Shown here piece by piece: positions 35,604-48,668 of a stretch of 64,000 bases of DNA (its first letter is position 1; each line of letters begins with the position of its first letter). Origin of the DNA: Crotophaga sulcirostris (lineage: Eukaryota > Chordata > Aves > Cuculiformes > Crotophagidae). The notes under the pieces were generated by a model that had not been told where the DNA came from, ran no database searches, and saw only the letters and a program-made list of their open reading frames with translations. The stretch is from NCBI GenBank assembly GCA_013397455.1, contig VYZB01000296.1, positions 924,685-988,684 on the forward strand, written 5' to 3'. Both the position numbers and the translations under genes were made by a program.

Positions 35604-35784
35604 GCTCATAAATTCAATGTCTGTTGGGTCTCTCAAACATGATATGTTAGCAGATTCCTTCCAGGAGGACAAAACCCAACTACAAAGTCATCAGGTTGAA
35701 GCATTATCCTTTCAAATGCTTTTTCAACCCAATTCATTCTTTGGCTGTAAATACGAGCCAGATGCAGTACTGAGTTCTGATTAA
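35604..35784 (+). other. Candidate 3' exon, weak
   Basis: A strong acceptor (ttttgtttacctatag) is followed by 59 open codons and a TAA at 35782-35784. The peptide reads LKHDMLADSFQEDKTQLQSH, then VEALSFQMLFQPNSFFGC, then KYEPDAVLSSD. Composition is protein-like, but a minus-strand frame over the same bases is also open. ATTAAA occurs near 36002. No family recognised. Confidence 0.15.
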
Positions 35785-38700
35785 TTGTTTGTTGAAATAT
35801 GTGTAGCACGCTGAGCATGAAGGGATCGTGGGCATCTTGGGTCGCTAATGAACTATCCCCAACTGTCTACACAATGTCTGTGTGTGTATAAACAAACTCT
35901 CAAGAAGAGCATATGCTTTGATAAACTGTGTTCTCTTATAATTAACAATGTGAACATCACAGGGTTGTCAGGTCAAGCATTTTATAGAAGAAAGTACGTG
36001 TATTAAATTGAGAATTTTAAGCTAACTTGTCAAAGGTAAGGTAAGAAGAGTGAGGCTATTGTGCTGCTTCTGCCTAGAGCAGGCCCTGGAAAATGAGAAT
36101 GAATGAATTCTTATTTTAACAACGTCGTTGCAGCCTTCCGAGGCAAACAAATAACTCTTCAGGTAGATAACTTGAGGCATATATAATGACTTGAGGCTGT
36201 ATGTCAGATCACTAATAGAGTACAATGAATCACTTGCTCAGGCAGTCCCCGTGTTTGGGCTGGCAGTCCACTCTGCTGAATGGACTTTTTTGGGATGTAA
36301 CATGTATGGAATTCCTCTGTCTATAGCAGTTGCCTCTTCTATAATACCTCACCTTGTTTGACTGTTTCTGTTGCAAATAAAAGGTGAACCTATCTTGTGT
36401 CCTTTGGGGTCTTATGGCAGTGCATGCTGCCCACCATTCCAGCTTCCGTGCTCTACTCCGGAATCGTTCTGCAGAGCTGAGAGCAGCTGCACGGGAGCTT
36501 TGCATCCTACAGAAATAAGCAATGATCCAAATAAGCAAATGACGTCTGCCTTAATTTCTATAATCTGTGAAGTGCAAAGTGTTAAGACAATATGAAGATT
36601 TTTCATTATGCTAGGTATCACATGAATTATAAACTTTTAGAATACTGCAGTGTAAACTTTAACAATGCTAAAACAGCGATAAATTTAAAGAAAATAAATT
36701 TAAAGATAATTTGTATACCTACGCTTATTTTCACAGTTCTATTTTATTTGCATCAAAGTTGGGACGGGGAGGGAGGGGGAAATATTGCTGCTTTTTATTC
36801 CTTAGAGGAAGTTACTTTGAAGAAGTATTCCCCCCTGCTCCTTTCCATGTGTCCCCATGCCTATTAGCCAAGGATTAGCACCAAACTTCATTACAGACCC
36901 AGTCTGTTCTTAGAAACTGTAACTTAACAGGGATTTCCATGCATGGTGAGGATGTCACAACTGAGCAAATCTCATGAAATTCCCTATAGCAGCCATCACC
37001 TTACGAACTCCTATAGTCATTTTTCTGACTAGAGAATAAGGAGGAGGGAAAAATTCCCAAATATTCAACCTGCTGCCCTATTGTGTTTGTTTAACAAACG
37101 GTCCTCCCTGGTGGTGAAGTGAAATTTCTGAAAGGCTGTGTGGTTTAAGTTTTCCTGCAGAGAAGGATGGCTTTCTCTGTGGTTTACTGAAACTTTTGTA
37201 CATATCACTCCCGTTTACTCTTACCACTCTTAGAGAGGTGAATGAGGTGAAATATCTATTTGCCTCCACTCTTTGAGGCTTTTTTTAGAGACAACATTGT
37301 ATTCCTTCTGAATGAATAGCTTACTGCCAGGTCAAGCAGAGAGTGGGGGGTTTTGTGTGTGCACAGAGATAAATCATAGGATTGGATCCCTGCTTTCAAG
37401 TAAAACCAGAGATGTTAAACCCTTCATGAGTCTGATTCAGTTCTTGCTAAGCTTAGTGGGAGTTTTGCCTAGGGGGAAAACTGAGAACCTTCACATTAAA
37501 TTTGATTTCATTCAAGCTCATTTTTGGAAAAAACAGCTGATCCACCAGAATACTGTGAATACCACATCTGTGAATGCTAATGGCTGTTCCTACTGTGTGT
37601 GATTACCACAAAACAGCTTCAAAAAATCTTAACAGAAGAGAGTATGAGGCCTTGATTCCTGTCACTGGAGTCGGTGCAGGTTTTGGTGAGCATGTGCAGA
37701 ACAGGCTGTTAATTGCAGCTGTCCCTGCCATCCTGAGCGCGCTCCCATCACTGGCACCATCTTCCATCACTGGCATGGTGCTAAGGGGAAATATTTGCAC
37801 TGCAACAATTGGAAATGAGGAGCTCAACCTAACTCCTTGCAAGGTGCCATGTCAGTGGGGTGATAGGAAGAAATAAATGACTTCTAGGAAAATCGGTGCA
37901 GACACACTTGATTAGCAGGAGCTCGATTTGGACACGGCAACGTTAACTTGGCTGTGTCCTGGAGAACAGCGTGCAGCAGGGAAGAAACCTCACGCTGCTG
38001 CTACAAAGGCTCATGATGTCCTGGCTGGGTTGAATATTCAGAAAGGAGCTGAACGTGATTGTTCAAAACTTCTTTATAGAAATAAATGACTCTGCAGTCA
38101 GCAACATCATTTTGCCTCATTCTGGTGCTTTGATATATTGGAGTATGTCTCCTGTAGGAGCGATGAGGCAGCCAGGCTGGGAGGTGAGGCTCTGCAGGCT
38201 CCAGACAGGGGTGGAGAAAGGGAGAGGAGAGTGCAGTTCAGATCAGGCGTCTAATTCAGATGTTCTAAAAAATCCTCGGAAAGAAACTTTTTTTTTTTCC
38301 CAGTGATTATATAAGAAGTGCGAGTTAGGTGACGTGAGTCCTCCTCAGGGTATTAGTCATAAAACAGACACTGTCTTGAAACATCTCCAGTTGATACATC
38401 TGTTCTTTTTAACTTTAAAAAGCAAAGGCTGCAGTGGGACTTGTGAGGGCTGTAGATCCTCACTGGCTTTCTGCATTTTTCTTATGTGAAATGTTTTGCA
38501 GTCCTGTCTTATGTATTTCTCCTAACTGCTCAGTATTGGAAAACCTGGTCAGTGGGGACTTGTTTTTATCTCTGAAATGACAAATACAAATTTAATTGAA
38601 GGGGAAATGATTTTTTTCGGATTTATAGATTTCTAAGCCTAAGAGTCTGCATGAGTAACTTTAGTTAAATTCATTTTCCTTCACAAATGCTCATTGTTTC

Positions 38701-39603
38701 GGTTATTCAAAACTCTACACCTGTTGCTCCTCCTAGCTTTTTCATTTGCTTGCAAGACATTATTTAAATGCTTTCAGCTGCCTGAGAGAACCTAGAGGAG
38801 CAGGTACAATTTCAAATGTTGCATAGGAGAGGGGGAAAAAAAAAGTGGCCTTTCCTGTTTTTGTTCTACGTCATATGACCAAACCAAAGTCAACACCTAA
38901 GTATGTGTGTTGAGTGATAAATTAAAACAAATAACAGTCCTGTTATTTTCTTCAATTATCTTATCTTTGGCCTTTGGTTGTGTAACCAGGAGACCACCTG
39001 GTAGTGATAAGACCTTGAATACTGTTAAGTAGGTAATTAAGAGTGCCTGGAGAGGATCATTCAGATATATAAGGTTAATGTGAGGGCTTGGTATGGGGAG
39101 AGTAGTGTGACTGAAGCTAATGGAGAGGTAACGTTGTGTGGTCATGGAGAAACAGCTCAGCTGGACAGAGAGAGGTGAGTGGCAGCGTTGTGTTTGTTCT
39201 GGGGCTACAGAGTGCTTTCATAAAGAGGAGAGAAAGATGGCTTGGAAATTGTGCAGACTTACACTGCTTTACAGAAAGGAGATGTGAGTTGAGTTGTCTA
39301 GCTATGATGTTAGTGCAATAGGAATCAGTCAAACACAAAGAAAGAATTGTTTTTATCAAAGAAGCAGCATAATCCCTACGGAGATGAAAGAAGGAATTAT
39401 GGTCTCTGAGCTACTGGAGATTAAGAGGCAGATGCATGAAAGTTGAGTGAAGAGAAAAACAGTTTTGTTCTTGCACAAAGGGTGCGTCTGGTACTTTCAT
39501 TTCAGTCAGCAGTGACTCGTTTTTGATCCAGGAATAATGCAAGAACGTGGGGAAAAAACAGTTCTTAATGTGTTTTCTTGTTTCCTTGTTGAGCCATTCT
39601 TAG

Positions 39604-39711
39604 AAAACTGACGATGAAAATATGGTAACTCCATCTATAAAGGAAGAGGCTGCCTCACAGAGAGATGGAGGTTTTGCCAAAGTCACTGAAAGGAAGGGAA
39701 TAATATCCTGA
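39604..39711 (+). other. Candidate 3' exon, weak
   Basis: A long pyrimidine-rich acceptor (tttcttgtttccttgttgag, then ccattcttag) is followed by 35 open codons and a TGA. The peptide is hydrophilic: KTDDENMVTPSIKEEAAS, then QRDGGFAKVTERKGIIS. There is no clear polyadenylation signal nearby. It may be a pseudo-exon. Confidence 0.12.
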
Positions 39712-42700
39712 AGCTGAGCTGCTGAAGAGGGCAGCAGGTGTGTTGCTGTTACATCTGTGAAAACAGCAAAAAAAAGGTGCTGATACTGTGGTGTTTAAAT
39801 AGGGAGACTGTTGTACTCTCAGGTCTTTAGTTCTGAACCCTCACTTTATATAAGATGGTCCAATTTTGGTGAAAATGTGATGTGTAGGAGTGCACACACA
39901 GCTTGCCCCAGAGTGCTGGTGTACAGACTGCCAGAGGTGATCCCGCTTGCTTGGCGCATGGAGTTCCAAAACTGGCAGCAGCTCAAAGCTATGAATTAAA
40001 GTGAACAAAGTTATGGCAAGGATTATTTTAAGTATGTGTTTATTATTTCACTTTGTTTGAAATGAGGGAAAGAAATTTTTGGTTTGCCTTTTTTCTTTCC
40101 TGGTTAAAGGCCTCTAAAATTTCTGCCCCTCTGGTATGAAGATTTTGGAGGAGACCAACAATAAAACCCCAGGTGAAGGTGATTTTCATTTATAAAGTTA
40201 AACTGAATAAGTCAAAGGACTGTTATCACTGCTGTCTTAATAAGCAGACTATTTATCTAAGGAAGGACAAAGACATCAGACTGTGAAGATAAGCTCAGTA
40301 TTATCACAAACTTCATTTCACATGAGAAATTGGTACTTTAATTCAAAAAGAAATATTCATAAGCCAACTTAGTTTATAATTCAAATATAATACAATGAAA
40401 CCAGTTAATAAGAGACTAGTGGGATTCCTTTCTTCTGCCACCACAACAGGTGACTGTGTAGTACAGTCTTAACAAAGCAGCCCATCAGAAATAATTATAA
40501 CCTTATGAATTTTAAGAGGAAATTCAAGTGTACATCAAGGATGCAGAAATAGGATCTTACCTTACGTGGTGAAGAACTAAGAGTTTGTTCCAAAGGCCAA
40601 GCGAAGTAGATAGGTTAGTTTGGTATTGAGCAAAGCTACAAGTACATTGGTTTAGGCTATGTGTGTTTGCATCTTGGTTGGTGAAAATGAATGTTTGTAG
40701 TGCGACAAGGTGATTTGAACAGTATGCAGCTGGCAGGAAAATTCAGTGTGTATTGGTGGAGTGGTGGGAAGTACAATACTGAGTAATATCATGAAAGTGT
40801 GTTTTAATTGCAAGAATTCACCATATGCTTTTATCTAAGAGCACTGCACAGTGAGCATGAACTTTGTTTGGATGAGAAATAAGTATTCTAATGAAACTGC
40901 GCATAAAAGTTTACAGACAGCATGTGAGTTATGACTTTCCAACTGCATTTTTTTCAGTGAAGTTCTTTTTAAATTTGCAGCTGGTATAAGAAATTGTCCC
41001 TTGATCTTCAATTCTCGGTGCATTTTGCTGCTTTTAATTAGGTGATTCATACACAGGGTAATGCACCAGTCGTCCTTGTTGAGAAGCCTATTAAACACAT
41101 GGCAAAGCCACTCCTTTTTGTGCTTTTGAAAATAACGATACCTTCAGATGTTGTGTGTCAGATGGTCAAGGTTTAGGTAATGTCTGTTTAAGTGAGATAC
41201 CCAGGTTGGAGTAATCTAGAGGAAACAACACTTTTCAAAACCATTCTTTAGCCCCTTTTGCCAAATCTCTGATTGAAAATGAAAATACGAGTTTAAAAAC
41301 AGGATTACTGCTCACCTTTGTCTTTCAAAGAAGTTGAGGCTTTCTATGATATCTCAGTTTATGCTGTGTTGGTAAATACGCTGAAAAAGCAGTTCTTCTG
41401 CATCTAATCGGTCAATTAAGCTTGGTGTGGGCGGCAATAAGCTTATCTTAAATCTCATTTTGCAAGGTACAGCAGTGCTGTTGGAGAGGGTTAGTGAGTA
41501 ATGAATAATAGTAAGAAACAATCCGTGCCTTTGACTGTTGAGGGAAGAAATATTGAGTTTTGGAGAGGCTTAGTGACTTTGGTGGTTCGAGAATGGTCAG
41601 TATGTCAGACCTAAGCGCTGGGGAGGAGAGGCCAGCAAGGTCACAGAGCAAACTGTAGTTTGGGTAGGACAAGGTATCTGTTGCTTTGGCTGTTAGGCTC
41701 CTGTTTGATTCCTGTATGGGACTTACCCAGCACCCACCTAAGTCGGTTGGGAAGTTTTCCAGGCTTCTTTGGATCATGTCCAAAGTTGTCTTCCATGGCT
41801 GCCCTGAGGCTTAGTGGCCACTTCTGCACAGCCAAGTTCTGAATTGTACATTGCACACTGAAATTATAATATTACATTCTGGGGCTTTGAGAGTTGCTGG
41901 TAAGTTTTAAATGGCCTAAACAATCACTTCGTGGAAGACTTTTCTGAATTTCCATTCTTCTGAATTTCTATGTTGATCTAGTGATTTTTTTTGCAGTGGT
42001 GTTCAGTGTAATTCCAGTGTAACTGTTTTGCTAATGTGGTAGTCTGCCTCAGTAGCAAGCTGCTTAATGTTTCTTGAAATAGTGTATTTTTCTTTACATT
42101 ACAGAGGACATGGAATTATATGCATTATTCAGTATGTTCTATGTTATTCCCTAAAGAGTATAAAAATAGACATGAATAAAAAGTGGTTTAAGTGGATATA
42201 TGGTTATGAATGAGATTAAGACTGTGTGTACACACAGGTTTGTCTTTTTCCTACTGTGACTTTGTTCTCTGATGTAAAGGGATGAGATGACCTTCCCCTT
42301 CAGAATAAAGACAAAGAGAGCTGGGAAATGTGTATAATTTATAAGGTATTCTCTATAGATAAGAATGAATATCCTATATAAATCACATCATTGCAGAACT
42401 TGGGAAAAAATTTCAGTGCTGTGAGATGATGCAAACCACAGTTCTGTCAGTTTTGTATCTTCTCAGATGATGTATGTTGAAAGAAAAGCACATCTGCCAC
42501 AAAATGAAGATATTGCAACATATTTTATTGGGGTTTTTTTTGGCCACAGAAACTCTGTGTGTGTGTGGAGAAGTGGTCCAGATCACCAAGAAGCACAGAA
42601 AACCATAATTTCCCTTTCCTTTTGAATTGTTTCTAAAGCCTCTTTGTGTCTCATTATCCAACTTGACATTTAAATGTTGGCTTCCTTAATTCAGTACAGG

Positions 42701-43824
42701 GCACCAAAGCATGTCATATTTTTTTTTCATCACTGATAACTTAAAAGGAAAAAAAAATCCTCTCATTCCCAGTTGTGTATGATGGCTGTTATTTTAAAAA
42801 TATCTTATAAGCCAGAAGTAAGTATCATAATCATATATTGTCATTTGATAGTTTGTTTTGCAGAGGTGTCCCAGCAGGGCAAGAATTTAAATAAAAAAAG
42901 TGGGAAAAGAAAAAAAATCATAAGGCTTGTCACTAATTTTTTTTATAAATAGCTAGACAGATGAACTATCAATATATTAGCAATGAGTGGGTGTTTTGTT
43001 TATCTGTAGTCTGATGTGTATGCTGCATTGGTAATGTGTTTTCAGTGTTTGCACAGTTCACCTAAACATTCAAGATTGTGTTGCTTCAGCTAAAACAAAG
43101 CAAGGGATTAAAATCTGACTTTCTGGCTGGGGGGGGGATAGTCTATGAATAGGTTTTTATCACTGTGTGTAAAAGGTTGAAGAATTTACTCAGCTGCTTG
43201 CAAATTATTTGGCATTGCTTGTGGTTCCTTCCCAGATCTGTCACTTAAATATGGTGTATTGGTTTTATGACAGTTCTGACCTAAAGTCAGATTTTATTGT
43301 CACTTTGGAAACAATAACCTGCTGTTTAAGGCCTGCAGTTCTGTGCTGGATGTTAGACAAAACCCCACATAAATGGTCAGCTCTGCTTTAAAGGTTGTGT
43401 TTTTAGCTTGGATAGACACTAAATAGATAATTGCTAGCTACTGTGAAATAGAATATGTTGTTATTTAATGTATGCAGATTCATAACAAAAAAAAAAAAAC
43501 CTTCATGAATAGCTTAATTTTCAGAACAAAATGCATCTTAATTTAAGCTTTTAGAAGTGTGTATTTCTACCCCCTTGTGCATCAGTGTTGTGCTGGTATT
43601 CTTGCTCTGATTTCTTGTTCTTTCTCATTCGTATGGAGAAAACAGGTGGGTGGCTTGCTCCTGGTTACAGGAATGGCCTTTGGTTTTTCCTTTGCTTGTT
43701 TTTAAATCTGTTGGGCGACAAGTTGGGTTTTCTCCTGTAACTTCATAAGGGCTTCAGGAGGATTCTTCTGATGTCAAATGAATATCTGTTTTACCCAAGA
43801 CCTTTTCTCCTTCTGTCCTCTCAG

Positions 43825-43872
43825 ACAGTGGGTATTGCACATTTTCTCTCTTGCTCTGCACAGAGTTGGCAG
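43825..43872 (+). other. Candidate 48-base internal exon
   Basis: This has the best pair of splice signals in the window: a pyrimidine-rich acceptor (ctccttctgtcctctcag) and a perfect donor (GGCAG then GTAAGTGG). The 48 bases are open in all three frames and keep the frame; frame 0 reads TVGIAHFLSCSAQSWQ. A second acceptor-like string (ctctcttgctctgcacag) lies inside it. An exon of a plus-strand transcript is plausible; coding is unproven. Confidence 0.25.
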
Positions 43873-46800
43873 GTAAGTGGGAAAGGGCCATGGGTGTTTC
43901 ATGCATTCATATCAGTTTGTCACTTTTTGTATGGAAAGTGTCCCCTGATTGTGCTGCTATCTGTGTTTCAAAACTTAGCAGGATGTATTTCTGAGTTAGG
44001 GTGGTTCAGGGTGTGTTTTATGTACCTGGTGTCACTGTTTGAGATGTTGGATAAGGAGCAAGGTACATCCCCTTGCTTCCCTTCTGTTACTGATGCTGTT
44101 CTGCTCAAGATATCTTCTTAAATAAAAAATTTTGGTAGCTTCTGATACTGGTATCAGCTTCTACCTTCTGGATTTGTACAGTTTTATATCACTTTACACT
44201 TGTTTCTTAATCTGTAGGCTTTTCATAAATGTAGTGTTTGTGGCAAATGTTTTATCTTGTACTGATTTCTGTGTGTTGGTTAAGTACTCAAGATGTTTGA
44301 GATCGTGATATGCTGCCAATGCTGTTTTCCCTAAACGTTAGGAATGGGAACTACAAAGCATAAAGATGTTCTGGGTTTACCAGAACGTGGGAGACTTTTT
44401 CCCATCATCTGTGAGCTGACTCCAACAGACATAGTCTGCTATTCTGGGCTCTTGCCTTGCTTCTGGCCTCGTGTCCCAGCTTTCCCCCTCAAAGCAATGG
44501 TGCACATGGCTGAGGTACACCAGAAGGTGTGGGAACATCATGGGGTTTCTGGGAATCCGTGATCATCTCTGTCCTTGAGCATCTTGAGCAGATGGTCTTA
44601 AGCAGTGATTGAGGCAAAGCAGTTCTATGTAGAGCAGGTTTAAATCTTGGTATTGAAAAGCATCGTTCCTCTTAGCTAAGAGTTCCAGGTACAACACAGT
44701 GGATAACTTCAAATGCCATTTTCTCATCATCTTGCAGTATCGTAGCAGTGTTTGCTTGTATAAATTTGGCAAAGGAAATGCTGTGGTAAATGAAAACTGT
44801 TGCTGGTGGTTATTGTCTTCTGTGAGGCCGATACCTTCCTCACAGGGGCTGATACCAGGTGTCAGGTAAAATTACAACCTGAATCCTAGCAGCTCTAAAA
44901 GAAAGTACATGTGGAAAAGCTGAGCAGAAACAGCTCCTATAAATCACTGGCTTCAGCGAATGTTTGTGCCAGATGAGGAGCTGGGCTCTACATCTGTTTC
45001 CATCCTTAACAAAATAGACCTTGAGAGGTACTGATACTGGTTTTTAAACTGTAACCTCTATTCCAGCTGTCATCATTGAACTGCAGTTTGGCTTCTTCCT
45101 CTCCTTGCTTGACTGTGTGGTGGGGACTCTGAGAAAATGTTTTCAGGGATCCTGAGGTTTCCCTAATCTGCCTCTGAGGAATAAAGTTGCCTCCCCCAGT
45201 GAGAAAACCATCTTTACTCTGAGGAAGCAGCCCTGCTGCTGTGTGCAGCCCTGGGGGAGCACAACGCTGTTTCAGCTGTGGCTCCTGGAGGTTTGTGGCA
45301 GCATCCTGGCACTGCAGAGCTGTCACTGCCTGTGGATGGGCTCCACGGAGCTGCCTGGCAGGCAGGGGCTGTGCCTGGGCAGGACAAGGGTGCCACCAAA
45401 CTGCAGTGCCTGCAGCCGGGGTGGTGGTGGCTGCCATCGCATCCCCAGTGTGAACCACTGCTCTGCACCACCTGGCACTGCCTTCTGTCTGCCTACCTGT
45501 TCTGGTGCTTCTAGATAAAACAGGAGTAGTGCCCATGACCAGGTAAAACTTGGAAGCTGCTATTTGGATGGATTAATTTGTGGAGCTTGTAAATCGTTTT
45601 CTGTAATAATTACACAGGCTGAAAATTATTAAAATTCATCATCAACTGCTTCTTGCAGTCAAGCTTGTGCTGTTTTATGTGGTAGGAGGAATAATTTATT
45701 TTAAAAGCCCGTTTAAAATCTTTCTTGAAGAGATGAGCAACTGTTGTCTTTATTTCTACTATTCCACTTTACAAGTATTTGTATTTCTGCTCCAACTTCT
45801 ACATGTTTGGAGTATGATACTTCGTAGGGAGAGAAATCGGATCTAAAGTCTGGTGTGATAGGTCCACTGAGCACAGCTGCCTTGTTCCAGGTATTCCAGG
45901 CCACTGCATCCCTTGAGGCATTGTTCAAGTGTAAGCTCTTTGAGAAGTAATGCAAATAGATGTACCTCATTATTACAGCTGAAATTTGAACAAACTGTAA
46001 ATAACTTGGTGTGGTCAATGCTTTAATCCTGGATTTTGTGAGAAAGGGCTGCTACCAAGTTCAGAATTGTTTTGTCACATAACAAGAATGACGACTATGT
46101 TACCAATCAGCGACCTAAGAATAAACAAAAAAAAGAGTGCTCTTATTACAAATCAATCTAATTTGTGAAGCCACTTGTTGTAGGATGGCATTGGGGCCCT
46201 GCACGTGGGCCTGTGGACTGACCTGTTGCTGGCAGTACTGGTGTTCCGAGGTCAGACTTTTGACTATAGAATCAACACCTACCCTGAAAGAAAGAAAATA
46301 TCCTTGACTTTCTACTTTCATCTGTTTCTAGCTCCAAAACATGAAAAAGTAAAAGGAGAGTGAGACCTGCAGAGAACTTACATTTTTAAAAATATTTTAT
46401 TTTTTGAAATGTAAGTAGATCTGTTCAAACGGTTGATTCCTACTTCTTGCCACAATTTCTTTAGATACCATACTAAACAGTGCTTTCCTTTTTCACCTGT
46501 GTATCTGGAGTAAATCAGCTCCTGACTGAAGAAAAACAATGGAATGGGGGAAGGTGATTGACATTCAGCTGGTCTCTGGCAGCATTTGCTGTTTCTTACA
46601 GAGTTAGAAACAGTGGCTCTGTTTTTCATTTGCTTGCAATTACAGCTCTCATTCTTAAGGAACCAGAGATCTGCTTCCACTTGCTGTGGCTGACTTTGCA
46701 TTTCATGTCTAGCAGAGGTGCTCACTTTTTGTTTCCTGAGGGGGTGTGGGTGAGATACCAATTCAAAATCCAGTCACATTCTCCAGGTGAGGTGTCTGAG

Positions 46801-48074
46801 GATTTGAGAACTTACACACTGACCTATTAAAATAATTTAACAGTCTATTTTCTGAGAAATGCAGGTTCAAACTTTACGTAGAACAAATGTAGCTATTTGC
46901 CAGAGCACACAACATGTATTATTATTAGAGAAGCTTCACTTTCCTGAGCTTTAATTAGAAAGACCCTATTGAAGGTTGTCACAAGAATGCCAAAGTAGCA
47001 GTAATGAGAGTTGCTGCCATTCATCATTGTTGTAACTTCTCTGAACAGTGAGCAGTAGTGGAGCACAAAATTATAGCTAACCAAGCAATGAGAAATGGCA
47101 GGATGATTCACAAGTACTATCCTCGTGCTCGGAGATTAATTGAGTGAAAGATACTCTCTGTGCAGCTCGAGTTAATGAATATAACCAATCATTCCGGGAA
47201 AACTCATAACACACGGATCTTGATTGCTTTCCAGGGATAAGGAGGATCTCAGACAGACTTTGTTATGCCTCAGCTAGTTACCTGCCGCTAGCTAGTCGTC
47301 TTTGCTCAGTGGTGAGGTAGGTTACACAGATTTAAGGAATTTGGCTTTCTATAATTACAAATAATATTACTTGAATGACCCACTAAACAATCTGTTTAAA
47401 AGTTGTCTGATTGTTATTTCATAAAGTGATTTCTAGATCACATGGGTGAGTTTGAGTAAAATTGTTTTTCTTACCCCACTGATTAAACTCAATACAAACT
47501 AAAATTCATGCAAACATTCTCCTTTAATAATGAAAAAGGAATGAACTTGATATATTCAAGTTTCTTGAAAGACTTCGGCTGCTTTCCGATGTTTTTGTGT
47601 CTACAAGTTTTGCTAGAATGGCTGTTCTCCAAGAGTCTGGTTGTTAATCCTTTTTTTATTATGATTTTATTTTTAATAAGGAGATAATGAAGAGTGCAAC
47701 AGAAGTGTTAGGCTTGCTTCAACAAAGCAGCAAACGGGTTTAGTTGGCTTCAAGCATGGATGAATGGTCAGGGAGGATTCTGCTTTATCCAAGCAGCTTT
47801 GTTTGTATTTGTAGAGGTATTTTCAGGTACTAAAAAAGTTAAACTCTATGTAGTGTTTTAAATCTCTCCCCTGAGCTCCAAAGCAGGGGATACTCTCTCT
47901 GTAGATTTTTTTTTTAAGTTATTTTTAAATTAAAAAAAAAATAAATCAGTCTCTATTGACTCTGAAGATCCATAGTTGAAGAGCACTCCTTGTGCAAATG
48001 TGCCTTCCCTGGCCTTCAGTCATAGGCAAAAGCATTTTTCTTTAGTTTGATATATTGGACCTTGTTAGCCTCAT
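43873..48074. other. Noncoding, with a GC-richer patch
   Basis: No gene recognised. At 45215-45520 the sequence is GC-richer and frames are long on both strands. The longest is 45006-45536 on the minus strand (176 codons), listed under findings. Elsewhere AT-rich. The candidate exon at 46646-46786 is listed separately. Confidence 0.5.
46646..46786 (+). other. Candidate 141-base internal exon
   Basis: A strong acceptor (catttgcttgcaattacag) and a perfect donor (CTCCAG then GTGAGG) flank 141 bases. One frame is fully open, with two bases completing a first codon and one base left over. It reads LILKEPEICFHLLWLTLHF, then RGAHFLFPEGVWVRYQFK. A second donor (TGG then GTGAGA) at 46749 would shorten it. 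Phase fits the candidates at 49325 and 59748. No family recognised. Confidence 0.2.
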
Positions 48075-48668
48075 CTACTCAACTCTTTTGTGTATCCCCC
48101 ACTCTTTTTTTTTTCTTGTTTTGTTGTTGAATAACATATCAAATAGATTTGGAGGGAAAGATTTATTAATTTTTAAAATACTAGAGTGTTCCAGACAACT
48201 AATTTCTTCAGAACACAAGTAATACAAAATTGGGAGGGTATAATCCTCCAAAGTTTCCTTGTTCATTTGGCTACTGAAGAGCTGTGCAGATGCTCCTGCT
48301 ATGAAGTTGGTTGGTGGTGGAGCTGGGAGTTCTGGGGGAGAGGCAGGGGTCCAGCAGTGAGTGTGGGGCTGGGGGCTGCTCTCATCGCTTTGGGGGTTTT
48401 TATGCAGCTGAGGATGGAAGAAAACTCCTTTAAGATAGAGGCTGTGAAATGGTATGTGAGGCGAGACACTTGCACATTTTAAAGGTATATGTGTTTTTTC
48501 CTGCCAGTTCCTTTTTGCCTGAAAGAGGGTGGTTTGTGTCCTGGTGTACGACTGCCACTGTCGCCAGTTCTGTGGATGTGGCACAAGAGAGGGTGTCGCT
48601 GCGATGGTGTAGCCTGTCCTCCTGTGACCACAGCAGGCAGGACTATCCTGAGCTACACATCCCTGCAT
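48075..48668 (-). other. 197-codon minus-strand open frame, unassigned
   Basis: This is the longest frame in the window that is not simply due to the CpG island or a repeat. It starts at a true ATG with A at -3 and stops at TAG (48075-48077). The N-terminal half is rich in H, P, S and C. The C-terminal part reads SQMNKETLEDYTLPILYY, then SSILKINKSFPPNLFDML, then a basic NNKTRKKKEW. I see no signal peptide, membrane segment or family motif, and no promoter. A frame of this length is only mildly surprising by chance in 64 kb. Confidence 0.12.

Larger units (their letters stand above)
31911..43824. other. Noncoding, with scattered weak candidates
   Basis: Mostly AT-rich sequence. It includes a TA/CA microsatellite at about 32022-32052, a SOX-type cluster at 32340-32418, and two plus-strand segments that would end in stops after good acceptors (35604-35784 and 39604-39711). 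It also has a minus-strand AAG/GTGAGG donor near 36353 after a fine acceptor (a 15-base microexon at most) and nine G at 43129-43137. A small CpG-richer patch at about 34540-34640 includes a minus-strand CAG/GTGAGC donor, but the segment before it has stops in all frames. No gene recognised. Confidence 0.5.

Noticed and set aside
36355..36369. 15-base minus-strand microexon between gtgcaacag-type acceptor and AAG/GTGAGG donor
   Set aside because: Signals are good, but a segment this short cannot be supported without transcripts.
43771..44121. 116-codon plus-strand frame as a gene
   Set aside because: It only extends the splice-flanked 48-base segment into both introns. The part outside 43825-43872 has no support.
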